This document shows, piece after piece, positions 46,064 to 64,000 of a stretch of DNA of 64,000 nt (its first letter is position 1; each line of letters starts with the position of its first letter). This stretch comes from Galerina marginata (Eukaryota; Basidiomycota; Agaricomycetes; Agaricales; Galerinaceae). The notes under the pieces are model-generated. The model worked only from the letters and a program-made list of their open reading frames with translations, was not told where the DNA came from and ran no database searches. The position numbers were made by a program, and so were the translations under genes. The DNA is taken from NCBI GenBank assembly GCA_023014335.1, contig JAECYW010000008.1:1178001-1242000 (forward strand). The letters are read 5' to 3'.

Positions 46064-47169
46064 AATTCGGTGAATGTATGTGATTTTTTCTTCTGGCGGC
46101 GACCTTATATCTCACAAAATAATCTTGCCCTAGTTAGTCATTTTTCAGGACTATTGTGCTATACGATCGGCCAATCAGATTCAGGCGCCTAAACCTCGAT
46201 GTACCACTGCATTGACGCGACGCGAGTACGATGCCTCGTGTAATGGTGATGAGATTTGGAGCCCTCCGGATTCGCCGTTCATTTCAAGGCGGGCGAATCC
46301 TTACCTTTTTTTAATCTTGTTCAAAATGTGGTTTTCAGAAATTTAAATATAGGATTTTCTCCCGTTGGTGAGACTGGTCATAAGTCCCCTTCGCGGATTT
46401 AATCTCAGTGGATAGGTAAAATTTCTATCACCAATTGTCGTCTTATCGTCTCCTACATAGTTGGAATATACCATTCGACCAAGCCAGCAACGGACCGCAG
46501 CATTTGCACAGCCCTTCGAATAAAGAGTGAACTCATTTCCCAACACTTCTGTGTGCCCCCACATCATCCAGCAGGTGCCGCGTTGCTCAACTTGTCGTAG
46601 GCTAATTTATAAGACGTCCTCACCAAATTTGAAGGCCTCGTGCACTGGCACAAATGCGTTGATGCTGCGGAAGTACTCGTGTGCGACTGAAACCGCCGCA
46701 TACTTGAGTATGAATTCATAAACCTCTTTTGCTGTGCAAATATGATAGAGGATTTGGCTCTTTGTTCATTGGAAAAGGACCGTGATTTTGATGGAATGAA
46801 ATGAACTGGATTGTAACACAGGCGGCGCTATTCCGTGCTATTGAAGTATGAGCCAATATGCCTGTATAAATATTCGCTCGCCCTAAAGGCTGGGTGCAGA
46901 TCCAGACAGGTGGACTTGCACTCTGCCGACACGGTCAAATTAGATTTCCTCACCAGAGTCTATCATAAATAGGATACAAGTACAAGTATCATAATGCTGT
47001 TCAAAATACTTGATACAATTTCTTGGTAGACCAAAAATGCAAGAAAGTGGTGTGAATGAGGCAGATGCGATGATGCTTGTTACTGATGGATGAGTGATAA
47101 TTGACGATTGATAGGGCAGTCCATTTGCGATTCAATAATTCGTTTGCATATGTGCTTCCTTCTTGATTT
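46064..47169. other. Region without a supported gene
   Basis: AT-rich, with short frames only. A TATAAATA at about 46864 is a possible promoter element without an identified transcript. Confidence 0.4.
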
Positions 47170-48229
47170 TTATTCCTCCATCCAAGCCGAGTCCATTCCC
47201 AGGCTCGCGACGGCCTCGGTCAAAGACTCTATATTAATCGGACTCGAGGGTCGGGCAGGTGGTACACGGGGTTCATTTTGGTCCAGGATATCAATATACT
47301 CTGATTGCCAGTTAATGAACGACCCATCCGAGGCTGGCGGACCATCCTTGGGTTGCCCTATACTTTCCATGAAGTGTTCTCGCCATTTTGGATCATACTG
47401 TTCGTGGTAATTTGTAGGCCAGTTCGATATATCGGTCGGGAGTGTATATCCATCGAGTGGAGCGGGCAAGATCCCGCTCGTATCGAGCACGAAGAGGCGA
47501 AGCAGACCCGGACGATGTGCCAAAGTCCGGTCAGTGACCTCGGGTGTGGCAAAAGGTCCACACCGCCAGTCGAGGAAATCGTGCATCTCGTCCATTGTCT
47601 TACACTCGGCAGATTCTACCTTAAATGTTGTACAGCCCCTGCTGTATCTTTCGGTCTTCTTGAAGATGGTTTCTTTTGCCCTGATTTTAACCAAGAGTAC
47701 GTGGGTATCTAGTGAGATTGGTTGAACGTCAAAGCAGAGTTCATTAGAAGGTGAGAGAGCATAGGGCCAGAGAAACACGACTTACTGACGCGGTGTTTCC
47801 CCTTCCGCAGTTCAAGGGCGCTGATAGCTGGCTGTTCCATGTATCCACTGATAGCTTTGGAAAACTTAACAAACGCCCTAAACGTGCGGTCGATCCTTGG
47901 TCCAAGGATCTTAAGGGCTCTCAAGATCCTTTCGTGGGATTCACAAGGTGCTTTATGTTCTGGCCACTGAATCTTTTGACAGGCCTTGGACTGATGAAAG
48001 ATAAAACGCCACAGAACGAATAAAATCATGGTCAGTTCAGGGATCAACCAAATTGCGACTTGGATGGCGAGGGAAAACGACGTACACAATATCTGACCTC
48101 TTTGCACTTGGCGCACGTTAGAAGCTCCACTACGTGGTTGTTGTTGCAGTTTTTCACAGCTGCGGTGCAGTGTACACTTTCTACGTGACCAAAACAATTT
48201 TCGCATTGTTCACAACGCCGTTCCGACAT
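47170..48229 (-). CDS. MYND zinc-finger protein
   Basis: Three exons on the minus strand (48086-48229, 47786-47990, 47170-47708) join to 295 residues. The MYND finger is N-terminal: C39-x2-C42, Y47-C48, C52, H60 and C64, preceded by extra Cys/His residues (CEQCENC at 6-12; C21, C28) that can supply the first zinc pair. The rest has no SET domain or other catalytic motif that I recognise, and ends acidic (LGMDSAWMEE). MYND fingers bind proline-rich partners, and many agaricomycete MYND genes are of unknown role. Start chosen at the Met directly before the finger. The frame is open upstream to 48472, so a longer N-terminus is possible. Confidence 0.82.
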
Positions 48230-49070
48230 CGAAAGATATGGGAAATCGACGATGGATATAGGGACCTGGAGGGTTTCAAGTTCAAAATGACGGGTGTACA
48301 AGTTGGAAAGAGGAATAGATGACCCACTGGCTCTCAATAGAGCACACACTGACAAATGACTAGTACCTTCTAGATTAATAACGTTGGGGAAGAATAAGAA
48401 CAGCAGCTCATCGCCTCCGGTTAAAATCACTGCATTTCTTTCTTTGGACCGGATCAGCCGGTCTTTCCCCACGAGGCATTCTAACTTTACTCATCCAAGT
48501 ACGACGGTAGATGGGTACCACCAAAGTCTCTTAGTCCACTACTGCTTTACAGGTAGAGCACACGCAGACATACCAAGATCGCGAGCTATTTGAATGCAAC
48601 ATACCTTGCTCTGTCAACTCGAGTCAAACCCGGCTTTACTACGAGTCAACACTTTTTGCAGGCTCCTTGCCCTCCTATTTATGTATTTCGACTCGGATGC
48701 GGTCGAATCTTACAATAGATGTAGACGGAGTTAGACTTATAAATGAAAGGTGGATACATATGAGTGATATCACCCCATTATTTCTTTGACATAGCAACTT
48801 GAAGGGGAAAACCTCTTCTGCTCTCTACCTCGCTATGATGTTTCTTTTGGACGTCCGTTAATGTTGTCCCAACTCGTCCATGCTGGTGAATTCGAAACAG
48901 ACGGAACCTGCAATTCCAATTTCACGTAATTCTGCGATGACTTCCAACTAGTTACATCAGTGGTTTCGGGTCGGGGTTAGTAAAAAGCCTTTCCTTCTCT
49001 CACTACCATTTGCAGCCAGCTTTCTGCCACCCACTTGAAACACGATCTATCACAAGAAGGCCTCAGCCAG
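48230..49070. other. Intergenic region between divergent genes
   Basis: It lies between the MYND gene (minus) and the F-box gene (plus) and should hold both promoters. No gene is seen apart from the possible 5' extension of the MYND frame. Confidence 0.4.
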
Positions 49071-50869
49071 ATGTCGTGGTATGTTAAACCGTCCCAACGT
49101 TCCCAGCGTTTGCAGGAGGAACGAAAAAAGCATGAGTTGTATCAGGTATGGTCAAACGTCTTGTCGCTGGCTGATGAGTTAAGTCGCGTTAATTAACTTC
49201 AAAGGTCGAAGCAGAACGTGAATACCCGCCCGAAATGGCCTCTGCTCTCTCAACCAACGCGCCCCCACCAGAGGACGCGGTTCATGCGACCATAGCATTC
49301 AGACAAGCACCCGCTGAAGCCCTTCGTAGCATTGAAAGCAGGATTTCTGACATCGATAAAGAAATGGAGCGCCTCAGGAAAGAGAAAATAGCCTTACGCG
49401 AAGGTACAGCACCGCATCGTATCAGACTGACAGCCTGCGATACTGTTCTCTCCCCTATCCGACGTGTTCCACTCGACATTCTCCGCGAAATCACGCTCTA
49501 TGCACTGCCTGAGCAGCCTGGCCCGTATCGTTGCAGCGTACCGCTTTCTGTATCGCATGTATGCTCGGCTTGGAGGTCAGCAGCTCTGTCGTTGCCCCGT
49601 CTATGGACAACCCTCTTTCTCGAAATTTGGCAAACCCGCAGTCGCGGTTTGGGTGTTTATGAAGAGCTGCTGGGAGAGTGGTTCAAACGGGCAAAGGGGT
49701 TACCCTTGTCCTTCTTCATGCACTTTTACCTCGATTCAGACCACAGCGCCGAACAAATTGGCGGTTACAGGTCGGTATTGCGATCGTTTGCGCCTTTCGC
49801 TCCTCGTGTTCGTCACTTGGGCATCAGCGCTCCTGCTGTCGGCACGATTTTCGCCCTATTTCTCGATATGGATCCCGACTGGGACTTGCGCAGTTTGGAA
49901 AGGCTTGACCTTTTTAGCCCAGGCGCCGACTTCTGTAACGAAGAATTCGGTGAAGAAGGATTCGAGCTCGCTGCGGTTGAACCAGTTGTTATCTTCAATC
50001 AGGCGCCTCTTCTTCACAAGTTCGCCATCAAGAACACTCTCATGAGCGACATTGATGTATCGAATCTTGTCCCTTGGTCTCGTTTGACCAATGTCCACAT
50101 CGAGGAGGGCCTCACCGTCGACTCCTGGATCCAAGTCATGGTGCTATCTCCTCTGATGCAAGTCGGCGGCTTCTACATCAGGGACACCTTTTTAGTCGAT
50201 TTTTTGCAGGAACCCGTGCGGGAGCATCTTCACCTTGAAAACCTTAGTTTGAAAATTCTATTCGACTTTCCACATCCCGTGGACCTCATCAAACTATTTA
50301 ATCTTCCAAAACTGAACACCCTTACTCTCATCGGCGACCAAAAAATGGAATCTGAAGAACTGCCTTCCTTACGAGATCTTCCGCATTTCTCGTCGCTTCG
50401 TTCTCTTTCACTGCAAACGTTGTTATACCCTGTGGAATATCTCGTCAAAATCCTCCAACAAGTCACAAAGCTGGAAATGTTGGAAGTAGAGTGTGACTCG
50501 GAGACTTATCCCCCGCTTCTTGAAGCCTTGACTTATTCACCCACATACACCATCTTGCCTCGACTCTCTATTCTCAATTTATTCAATTTCAGCCTACTAC
50601 TGGACACCGATATCGTTTACGACATGGTCAAGTCAAGATGCATCAATGCGCCATCGAAGTCCCAGCCGTTGAAATGCTTGTCCGTAAAATTGACCGGCGC
50701 TCCCTATGTTAAATTGGTGGCCGCTGGACTAGAACTCGAAGCCAAGTTGGAGTCTTGCGTAGAGGATGGACTCTTTTTGGATATCGCAGACCCCCGCAGC
50801 CAGTCCAAGTCGTTGACTGGCATCATTTGCGCCTTTGACGGCTGGTATCCTGAAAGCTATGGCTATTAG
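49071..50869 (+). CDS. F-box protein (agaricomycete F-box-like family)
   Basis: Exons 49071-49145 and 49205-50869 give 579 residues. A short coiled coil (SIESRISDIDKEMERLRKEK) is followed by the F-box (SPIRRVPLDILREITLYALP, then VSHVCSAWRSAALSLPRLWT). The remainder is a leucine-rich-like scaffold (repeated L-x2-L segments such as LPHFSSLRSLSLQTL). This layout is typical of the very large F-box family of mushrooms. These are expected to be adaptors of SCF ubiquitin ligases, with the target unknown. Exon 1 supplies a Met and 25 codons in frame. Without it the protein would start at 49235. Confidence 0.85.
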
Positions 50870-51488
50870 CAGCGTGTTTCTTCCTTCTCTTTTAATCCTT
50901 TCGTCGTACCCGGGTACCCAGCACTCTCTAGCTTTCGGGCATTTACTCCCGGTTTTCTAATGTGTATTGACTGACGCTATTTAAAAATATGTATTCCAGT
51001 ATCATTACTGGTGTAATACCAGTATGCCATTTGGCAGTTTCACTTCATTCTCGAACCACAAATAAATAAGCGCTGTCCAGTGCGTTTTTGCTTCGTAGCA
51101 GGTCATGATTATAACGTACTTTGTCCGTCGGATACACATCCGTGCAACGTCATCCTGCGGTTATTGAACTGAGAAGTGTCGAAATCCACGCGATGCGATT
51201 GGCTGAAGAGAACCAACTTCAAGCTCAGACGGGTTCGCCGAATTACGCGTCTCTGCTCTTCAGCATATGGTCATTGATCCTCAAATAGATTGGATTCAGC
51301 TCTGTATGTTTTCCTCTACGAGTCTGCTTATTACGCGTGTGCCTTTTGCCCTTGCCATCACACGGCTCAGGGGGCATACTTGCATCCTTTATCCTCGCTG
51401 TCACCCTCAGGCTACGAGGTAGTCCTCTCTCTGTTTGCAGGACGTCGTTTACGCCAGCGACGACTGAGGATCCAGCAACATTCAAACC
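50870..51488. other. Intergenic region before the ABC transporter
   Basis: No gene is seen. It should contain the 3' end of the F-box gene and the promoter of the transporter gene. Confidence 0.4.
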
Positions 51489-57925
<6,437 letters not shown>

Positions 57926-58593
57926 CCAGTAAATTTTAACCAGGACACTTGCGGACCATATATATAAATGGAAGCATACCAAAGTATACTAAAAATAATT
58001 TGCAGAAGCGTATGTTGCGGGCAGTGCTAAACTATTAGAACCGTCTTTTGATCATTAGATCGTGGCCATGCAATGACGGATGAGAAGAACTGCCCAGGCA
58101 CGTTGTTTTGGCAGCATACCACCAAACTCGCATTGAGTCCTTGACACACAACACCTTGAAATAGTCTTGAAATTCAGTGTGGAGGTGCAGAGGATGAGAT
58201 CCCACGACTTGTACTGCAACAACAATTCTGAAGATTTCCACCCACGCGTCCCAACAATTTCGCTTGCTTTCTCGTGACACTCTCGAGGAACATTTCATCC
58301 GACATCGTCTCTCACACGACCCATCCTTCATTTTCCATGAAAGTGAAGTTGATGTTCCGTTTAGGTCCCGTTTTTCGCAACATGAATGCATTTTTGCTGC
58401 TGGCTTGCATACCTTGCGCAGGACTGGGTCTGCCCCCGAAACCGATGACATGGGAAGAGGTCCCGCGAGGTACAGCTAAGAACCACTACCTCGTACAAAC
58501 CTGAGACGAAGAACCCAACGGTCTATACTTGTACCCGCATAAATATCTGGGACTTTCAGGTCGACCGTGAGGAGCCCGCAAATACAAAACGAC
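57926..58593. other. Intergenic region between transporter and oxidoreductase
   Basis: No gene is seen in this stretch of about 670 bp. Both neighbours are on the plus strand, so it should hold the transporter's 3' end and the oxidoreductase promoter. Confidence 0.4.
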
Positions 58594-60980
58594 ATGCGCT
58601 CAAGCCCTCTGTCGTGCGGTATTGGGTTCGCATTACTTCTCACATTTCCCGCTCTAGGCATTATTCTTACTCAACCTTCGCAACTCACTACGACTACTTA
58701 TGACTATGTGATTGTTGGAGGTACCTACTGCAGTGTTTCATATCCCACAACCTACTTACAAAATACGTTTTGACATAGCTGGAGTTGCCGGACTTGTTGT
58801 TGCCAGCCGCCTGACAGAAAATTCATCTGTCTCTGTTCTTGTACTAGAGGCTGGTTTAAGGTAGATTGTAAATATGCACCAGGACACTCACTCTTCTTGA
58901 TTTTTGCTACTCATTTTTTGCTAGTGATGAGGGATTAGTGCCCATTCAAATACCGTTCCTGGGCCCTACCTTAACTCCCAGTGAGCCTATTTTCCGGTCC
59001 CTCGTTCTCGGGAACCGCTACATCGTGACCACTAGAGACTCCTTTTGATTGGAATACCACTACTGTGCAACAAGCAGGCTTGAGCGAAAGAATATTGCAA
59101 TATAACAGAGGACGTATTTTGGGAGGATCTAGTAGTATCAGTAAGTCAACACTTGATGTTGTTGGACTAATGGTGCTTAAACACTTTTGAAAGACTACCT
59201 GTTTCATCAATACTGCTCAAGTGAAGACTGGGATAGGCTTGGTACTGTATCAGGGGATCCTGGCTGGAATTGGCAAAACATAAGGCAGTATGTTCAAAAA
59301 GTAAACAAAATTTACCCGCCTTTGAATTTATGGTCAAGTGGCTGAACATGCGATACAGCACGAGAAACTGGTTCCGCCTGCAGACGGACATAACACCGCA
59401 GGTCAAGTCCTCCCTGCTACTCATGGGACAGTAGGCGAAGTCTCTGTGAGCCTGCCCGGAAATAATCAATCGATCGATACACGGGTATTTGCTACAACCC
59501 AACAATTAGCAGAGTTTCCCTTCAACCCAGATACAAGCGGTGGAGACAATAATCTCCTTGGGATTGGTTATCTGCAATCTTCGGCTGGCGGTGGGATAAG
59601 AAGCAGCTCGTCGACAACCTATCTCGCCAAGGCAAATAGTCGCCCGAATCTAACCGTCCTCGTCAACGCTACTGTCATAAAGCTGGTGCATACCGGTATG
59701 TCAACATTAGGCGCCCCATCCTTTCGCGGCGTTCAGTTTGTTGGCTCTCCTGCACCAGGGAATTTGACTGTTGGTAAATTTTTTAGTTGCTAGCAAAGCA
59801 AATTCTTGCTTCTGACCGATACCGCAATATAACAGATACCCCATTTAATATCACTGCTAGGAGGGATGTGATTCTTTCAGCCGGAACTGTTGGCACAACC
59901 CAACTTCTCCAATTGTCTGGAATCGGCAATAGTTCTGATCTTGGGCATATCCGTATCAGCGCCATCATTGATAACCCATCTGTTGGAGCCAATTTAAGTG
60001 ATCACCTCTTGATACCTAATGTCTTTGAAGTCAACGGCCCAGGAAGCCAGACTTTGGACAGCATTCTAAGAAACGCAAGCCAAGCGTCCGCTGCGATGAA
60101 TCAATGGATAGTGAACAAAACTGGAATATTCGCAAACAGTGTCGCCAACAACTACGGGTTTTTGAGGCTTCCTTCAAATTCGAGTATCTTTACAACCACT
60201 CCAGATCCTGCTGCTGGACCCAATTCGCCTCACTGGGAAATGATTATAAGCGTGAGTTGACGTTTTTTTGGAGAATAGTTGAGCACGAGCTGAACATTTT
60301 CTTGCAAATCTCCAAGGGCCTGTTTTTCGAGCCTGGATTTCCAATCCCAGCAACTCGCGACTTTCTGTCAATCGTCACAATACTTAGTAGTCCCACTTCT
60401 CGTAAGCCTTTCAAATATAATTGCACGCCTTTCCCGAATCTCTCTCACCGTCTCTCTTTGAAGGTGGGACAATAAAACTGCGGAATAATGATCCTTTCCA
60501 GATGCCTCTCGTTGATCCTCAGTATCTGACGACAGACTTTGACATCTTTACCATACGCGAAGCTATCAAGGCTGCCCTACGCTTCGTCGCCGCGCCTGCG
60601 TGGTCAAATTATGTGGTCGGCCCGTTCGGTGCCATATTTGCCACAGGCATTACCAACGACTCCACCATCGAAACATATGCTCGAAACACGGGCGATAGCG
60701 TATTTCATCCTGTTGGTACAGCGGCGATGTCACATGTAGGAGCAACAACGGGAGTTGTCAACCCCGACTTGACTGTTAAAGGAGCAGACGGTCTTCGCAT
60801 AGTCGACGCATCCGTCTTTGTGAGTGGCTTTAAGTGGAACGAAAAGTCCACCCACTTATCTGATTCATTTCCTAGCCGTTTATTCCAAGTTGCCACACGC
60901 AAGGTCCTGTGTATCTTCTTGCTGAAAGGGCCTCCGATATCATCAAGGCTTCTGTCAGTGGTGTGGTGCAGACAAGTTAA
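58594..60980 (+). CDS. Secreted GMC oxidoreductase (aryl-alcohol oxidase/dehydrogenase type)
   Basis: The product is an FAD enzyme expected to oxidise alcohols outside the cell and possibly make H2O2. Ten exons join in frame: 58594-58720, 58779-58860, 58925-58980, 59036-59140, 59194-59300, 59359-59773, 59836-60251, 60317-60401, 60464-60819 and 60876-60980, giving 617 residues. A hydrophobic leader (residues 1-24) is a signal peptide. The dinucleotide-binding motif reads VIVGAGVAG (39-47), where GGGxAG is commoner. Later landmarks are GRILGGSSSIN, the second GMC signature ILSAGTVGTTQLLQLSGIG (in part), and the catalytic pair H546 (FHPVGTAAM) and H590 (CHTQGPVYLLAERA). Introns at 59301-59358 and 59774-59835 each remove a stop. 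The substrate cannot be told by eye. Confidence 0.9.
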
Positions 60981-61714
60981 TTTCGGAATAGTGGAGGTCG
61001 ATTTCGCACTCGCACTCGATTCTGTACTGAGACGGCTGCCAGTCTGGTCCACACCATATTTTCATGTTGGTTCTCTAAGAAAGTGCCTTGCTATTTAACA
61101 AGGTGTTTCCGTGCTTTGGCTAGTCGTAGCATGTTCAAGTTGACTAAAAAAATTCTTGGCCAAGTCAAGGTCATCAGAATCACACTGAGGCAAAGATGCA
61201 AAATTCGTTTGAATTCAATTTGCAATACGTGCAAGTTGTCAGGCATACGACATCAACTTGAGCTTCTACACTATTTTGGACCTCCTGATTCCAGAATCAC
61301 ACACCCTAGACCGTTGTTAATTGACTAAGATGGCATTGGGACAAACTGGGACGCACAAGGTTGCAGTTATTTCTGTCATGTCGGAAATTGCGCAATTTGG
61401 TTGAAAGAAATCAATCAGATGATCGCGAATGAGCAGGACTGGTGATACACGAAGCCGTTCACCTCAAATTCTATGTATAGTGCAGGAGAGGTCGGGTATA
61501 TTGTAATGGAAGGAGGGATCTGGGCATTGGCAGATTGACAGAATAGTCCGGACGCCACTTCCTACCTATCTGTTCGGCTTCATCCTGTTCCAAAGCACGG
61601 TGGTCTTAAACATGGACTTTGAATAGAAAGCAGGAGAAACGATGCGTTTTATTCGTTATTGAAAGTTACATGGATGATTCTGAAGGCCCTATGTACATGA
61701 TTGAGAGGACTAGT
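60981..61714. other. Intergenic region between convergent genes
   Basis: No gene is seen. It lies between the 3' ends of the GMC gene (plus) and the dehydrogenase gene (minus). Confidence 0.45.
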
Positions 61715-62686
61715 TTACCAGGGGAGGTTGGTGCCGTCGAAGTGCCAGAATTGAGCGGTCTTCTCGAGGGTAAGAGCCTCGGAGATCTTGATGACGGCCT
61801 TGCCAGCCTCGTCGGTGGAAAGATGGGGAACTTGAGGAGCGTATTGGTCCATCCATGCCTTGAGGGAAATGCTGAGCTCGGTGTTGGTCCAGCCTGAGAA
61901 GTTCCGGTGAGTCCTCATCAAACGGGACAGATCGAAGGACCGGTGACTTACCTGGGTGCACGGCAGCGGTGGTGACACCTTCGTATTTGAGGGAAGCACC
62001 CCATTTGCGTGCGAGCCTATAAATTATCCCGGCCAAATGAGATCGGAAGCTTGAGAGACTATAAATATCGACTTACATTCCGATGGCGGCCTTGGCGACG
62101 GAGTAGGCGTTGAATTGGTTGACCATCATGTAGGTGATCTGAGAAGAGGCGACGACGGAGCTCATGAAGATGATCCTCTTCAACTCAGACTTCTTGACGA
62201 GAGGAAGGAAGGCGCGGGTGACACGGACGGGGACGACAGTGTTGAAGGTCATCTCAGCAGCGAACTGGTCGAGATCGCTAGAAGGAAAAGACGCGTCAAA
62301 CTTGCGTTGTTTCGCGTTTTATGATCGGTACGTACAGGTCCTCGAACTTGGTGAGGGGTTGGGGGTTGTATCCGGCATTGTTGACGAGGTAGTCAAGACC
62401 ATTGGGGAGGATGGGGGTGACGGTCTCAACAGCTTTGGCAACGCTGGCGTCGCTGTTGACGTCCAGGTCGAGGACAAAGACATGTTTGGGGTGCTTGGCA
62501 GCCAGAGCCTTGAGTTCTGGAGCTTCGCTGCGGGTGGCACCGATGATGAAGTTAGCCTCATTCTTGAGCTACGAAAGAAAGGTTCAGTTTCGATTTGCAC
62601 AAAGCATCACTTGTTGTATTCACCAAGTTCTCGACGGTGCTGAGACCGATACCCCTGTTGGCGCCAGTGATCAACCAGGAAGGCAT
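61715..62686 (-). CDS. Short-chain dehydrogenase/reductase (classical SDR)
   Basis: The product is an NAD(P)-dependent oxidoreductase with a Rossmann fold. Five exons on the minus strand (62624-62686, 62336-62568, 62077-62277, 61952-62016, 61715-61893) join to 246 residues, the normal length of a classical SDR. Cofactor motif TGANRGIG (7-14), NNAG (84-87) and the catalytic N111, S139 (IFMSSVVAS), Y157 and K161 (YSVAK) are all present. The PG motif (HPGWTNTE) follows at the usual distance. Arg34 after the second strand (GATRSE) hints at NADP preference. It belongs to the broad group resembling norsolorinic-acid ketoreductase/sniffer-like SDRs. The substrate is unknown. The ATG is the first codon of the Rossmann strand, as usual. 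Confidence 0.9.
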
Positions 62687-64000
62687 GTTAAAGTTCTGAG
62701 TGAGTTGAGTTTAGAAGTGAGGAGGTTGTTCGGGGAAGAAGATGCTGTTCAATCCGGACGTTCTTCATCCTTTTAAGTATTTGGCATGGAACTATATGGA
62801 ACCATTTGGATAGAGAGAATTGACAGGTTTATTTCCCGCCTTCGCATAGGATCGTCGAATATCGGTGGTTGACTAAGATGAGGAGAAATGCCACCTTACC
62901 AATCTCTGTGCAGCCAGAGATCAGTGACCGAGGTAAAGACGCGTTTTGGGAGGTCCAACTTATCTTTAGAATTCCCCAGATTAAGCAGAACAAGCGCTGC
63001 TCCATGACCGATGCCCGAGATACGTTAAAGATTCGGCCTCTCCGTTTTAGGGGTCTTGAAGTCCGATGGCCGTGCCTGATTATCGTTGCCTCCGAGCTTC
63101 AGACGATAAGAGAGTGCCGCGCCGAGCTTCAATGTTGCCTTCTAGAGCTTCTAAAAAATGGCCAGTCCTCCTATTCCAAGGTCCGAATAAGCCCAACAAA
63201 AAAGGCGTAATGATATATCAGACCAGAGTGCTTGAAGCTTCGAAATCCATTTCCATATCTCAGAGATCGACCAACCCACTGCCCTGAAACGATATGGACA
63301 AAAGGCGTTGCAGACCAGAGTGGGGTATTGCCATTGCTTGCAAATACAGATCAAACTAAAACCGTCACATCTCCCATCAGGAAGCGTTCAAACGACGCTG
63401 GCCGACTGATCCAGACTCAGGCCGATGGCAACTTGGTAGTAACAAGACTGCCCCAGAAGCTCCGCCTCGCCGTATACCAAGAAGGTGTCAACAGTGGGAA
63501 ACCAAGCAATTCAGAATGCCATCTGCTGTTTGAATCAAGGTCGTGTGTTCAGCTTGATCCACTGCTGACGAATGAAGACAATTGAGTGGGTCACTTGGCT
63601 AGCTGACGCGTACACGCAGATATTTCGAGAAGCTGCAAAGTTGCATTGAGGCTCCAATGTTCATGGTTTCATGAGTACTCCGTTCTAGGACGAGTAAACT
63701 GAGGTAAAAGTGTATGAAAGAAGTTCAGGTTATCCAACAGCCGCTGCGAAAATTACTGCACAGCCACTTTGAACGATAAACCATTCGATAAGATAAGATA
63801 ATCGAAGGAAAATCGCCGGTCCTCAGGAAGTTGTCTTTTGACTTGAAATAGATTGACACGACAAACTGGCAGGCTACAGCACAAATCAAATTGTGAGCTC
63901 GTTCTGAATCCTATATCTGGACAGCTTACGCGTCCTTCATGATTTGATATTGAGCTATTTTATATAGGTACTTTGCTTGTTAAGTGAGTATTCTTACCTT
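62687..64000. other. Right flank without a supported gene
   Basis: The plus frames at 62869-63210 and 63232-63585 (113 and 117 codons) have no recognisable domain, signal peptide or splice partner. I would not call them genes. Confidence 0.4.

Noticed and set aside
59338..59800. Frameshift in the GMC gene at a T-run
   Set aside because: A 62 nt intron at 59774-59835 with GTAAAT and AACAG borders restores the frame exactly, so no mutation is needed.

Overview
The window looks like nuclear DNA of an agaricomycete (mushroom-forming basidiomycete). The evidence is many 45-80 nt GT-AG introns with CTNA-like branch sites, an Argonaute with an RGG tail, F-box, HET and MYND proteins of agaricomycete type, a GMC oxidoreductase, and WD40 repeats of 42 residues that are almost identical to each other, as in fungal NLR-type receptors. 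No bacterial or organellar features were seen.

Layout. 1-11.5 kb is an accessory region. A WD40-repeat array of the kind that ends fungal NACHT-WD40 receptors is split into two blocks (1011-1631 and 11014-11550) by nested insertions. The inner insertion is a complete 7.7 kb LTR retrotransposon (1746-9475) on the minus strand, with identical 462 bp LTRs and a 5 bp target duplication. It has no recognisable gag-pol. It carries one open frame of about 1979 codons built from diverged repeated modules. 11.5-16.4 kb holds no gene I can support. 16.4-19.9 kb is an Argonaute gene with a full slicer tetrad. 20.2-22.7 kb is a set of diverged tandem duplications that keep a protein-kinase catalytic-loop motif three times. 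25.0-27.2 kb encodes a mitochondrial dicarboxylate carrier.

From 28 to 43 kb come a weak Pro/Tyr-rich gene, a U2 snRNA gene, a small secreted protein, a long F-box/WD40 protein, two tandem RNase H genes, and a second, diverged U2 snRNA copy. The U2 copies share a 16 bp upstream box at the same distance from the RNA start. From 43.6 to 62.7 kb come a HET-domain protein, a MYND zinc-finger protein, an F-box protein, a 36-exon YOR1-type ABCC transporter, a secreted GMC oxidoreductase and a short-chain dehydrogenase.

The genes do not form one pathway. Two themes recur: genome defence and self/non-self recognition (NLR WD40 fragments, HET protein, Argonaute, with a recent retroelement beside them), and local duplication (126 bp WD40 repeats, retroelement modules, kinase-loop repeats, RNase H and U2 copies). 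All exon models were read by eye from splice signals and reading-frame continuity. Products are assigned from motifs, without database searches.
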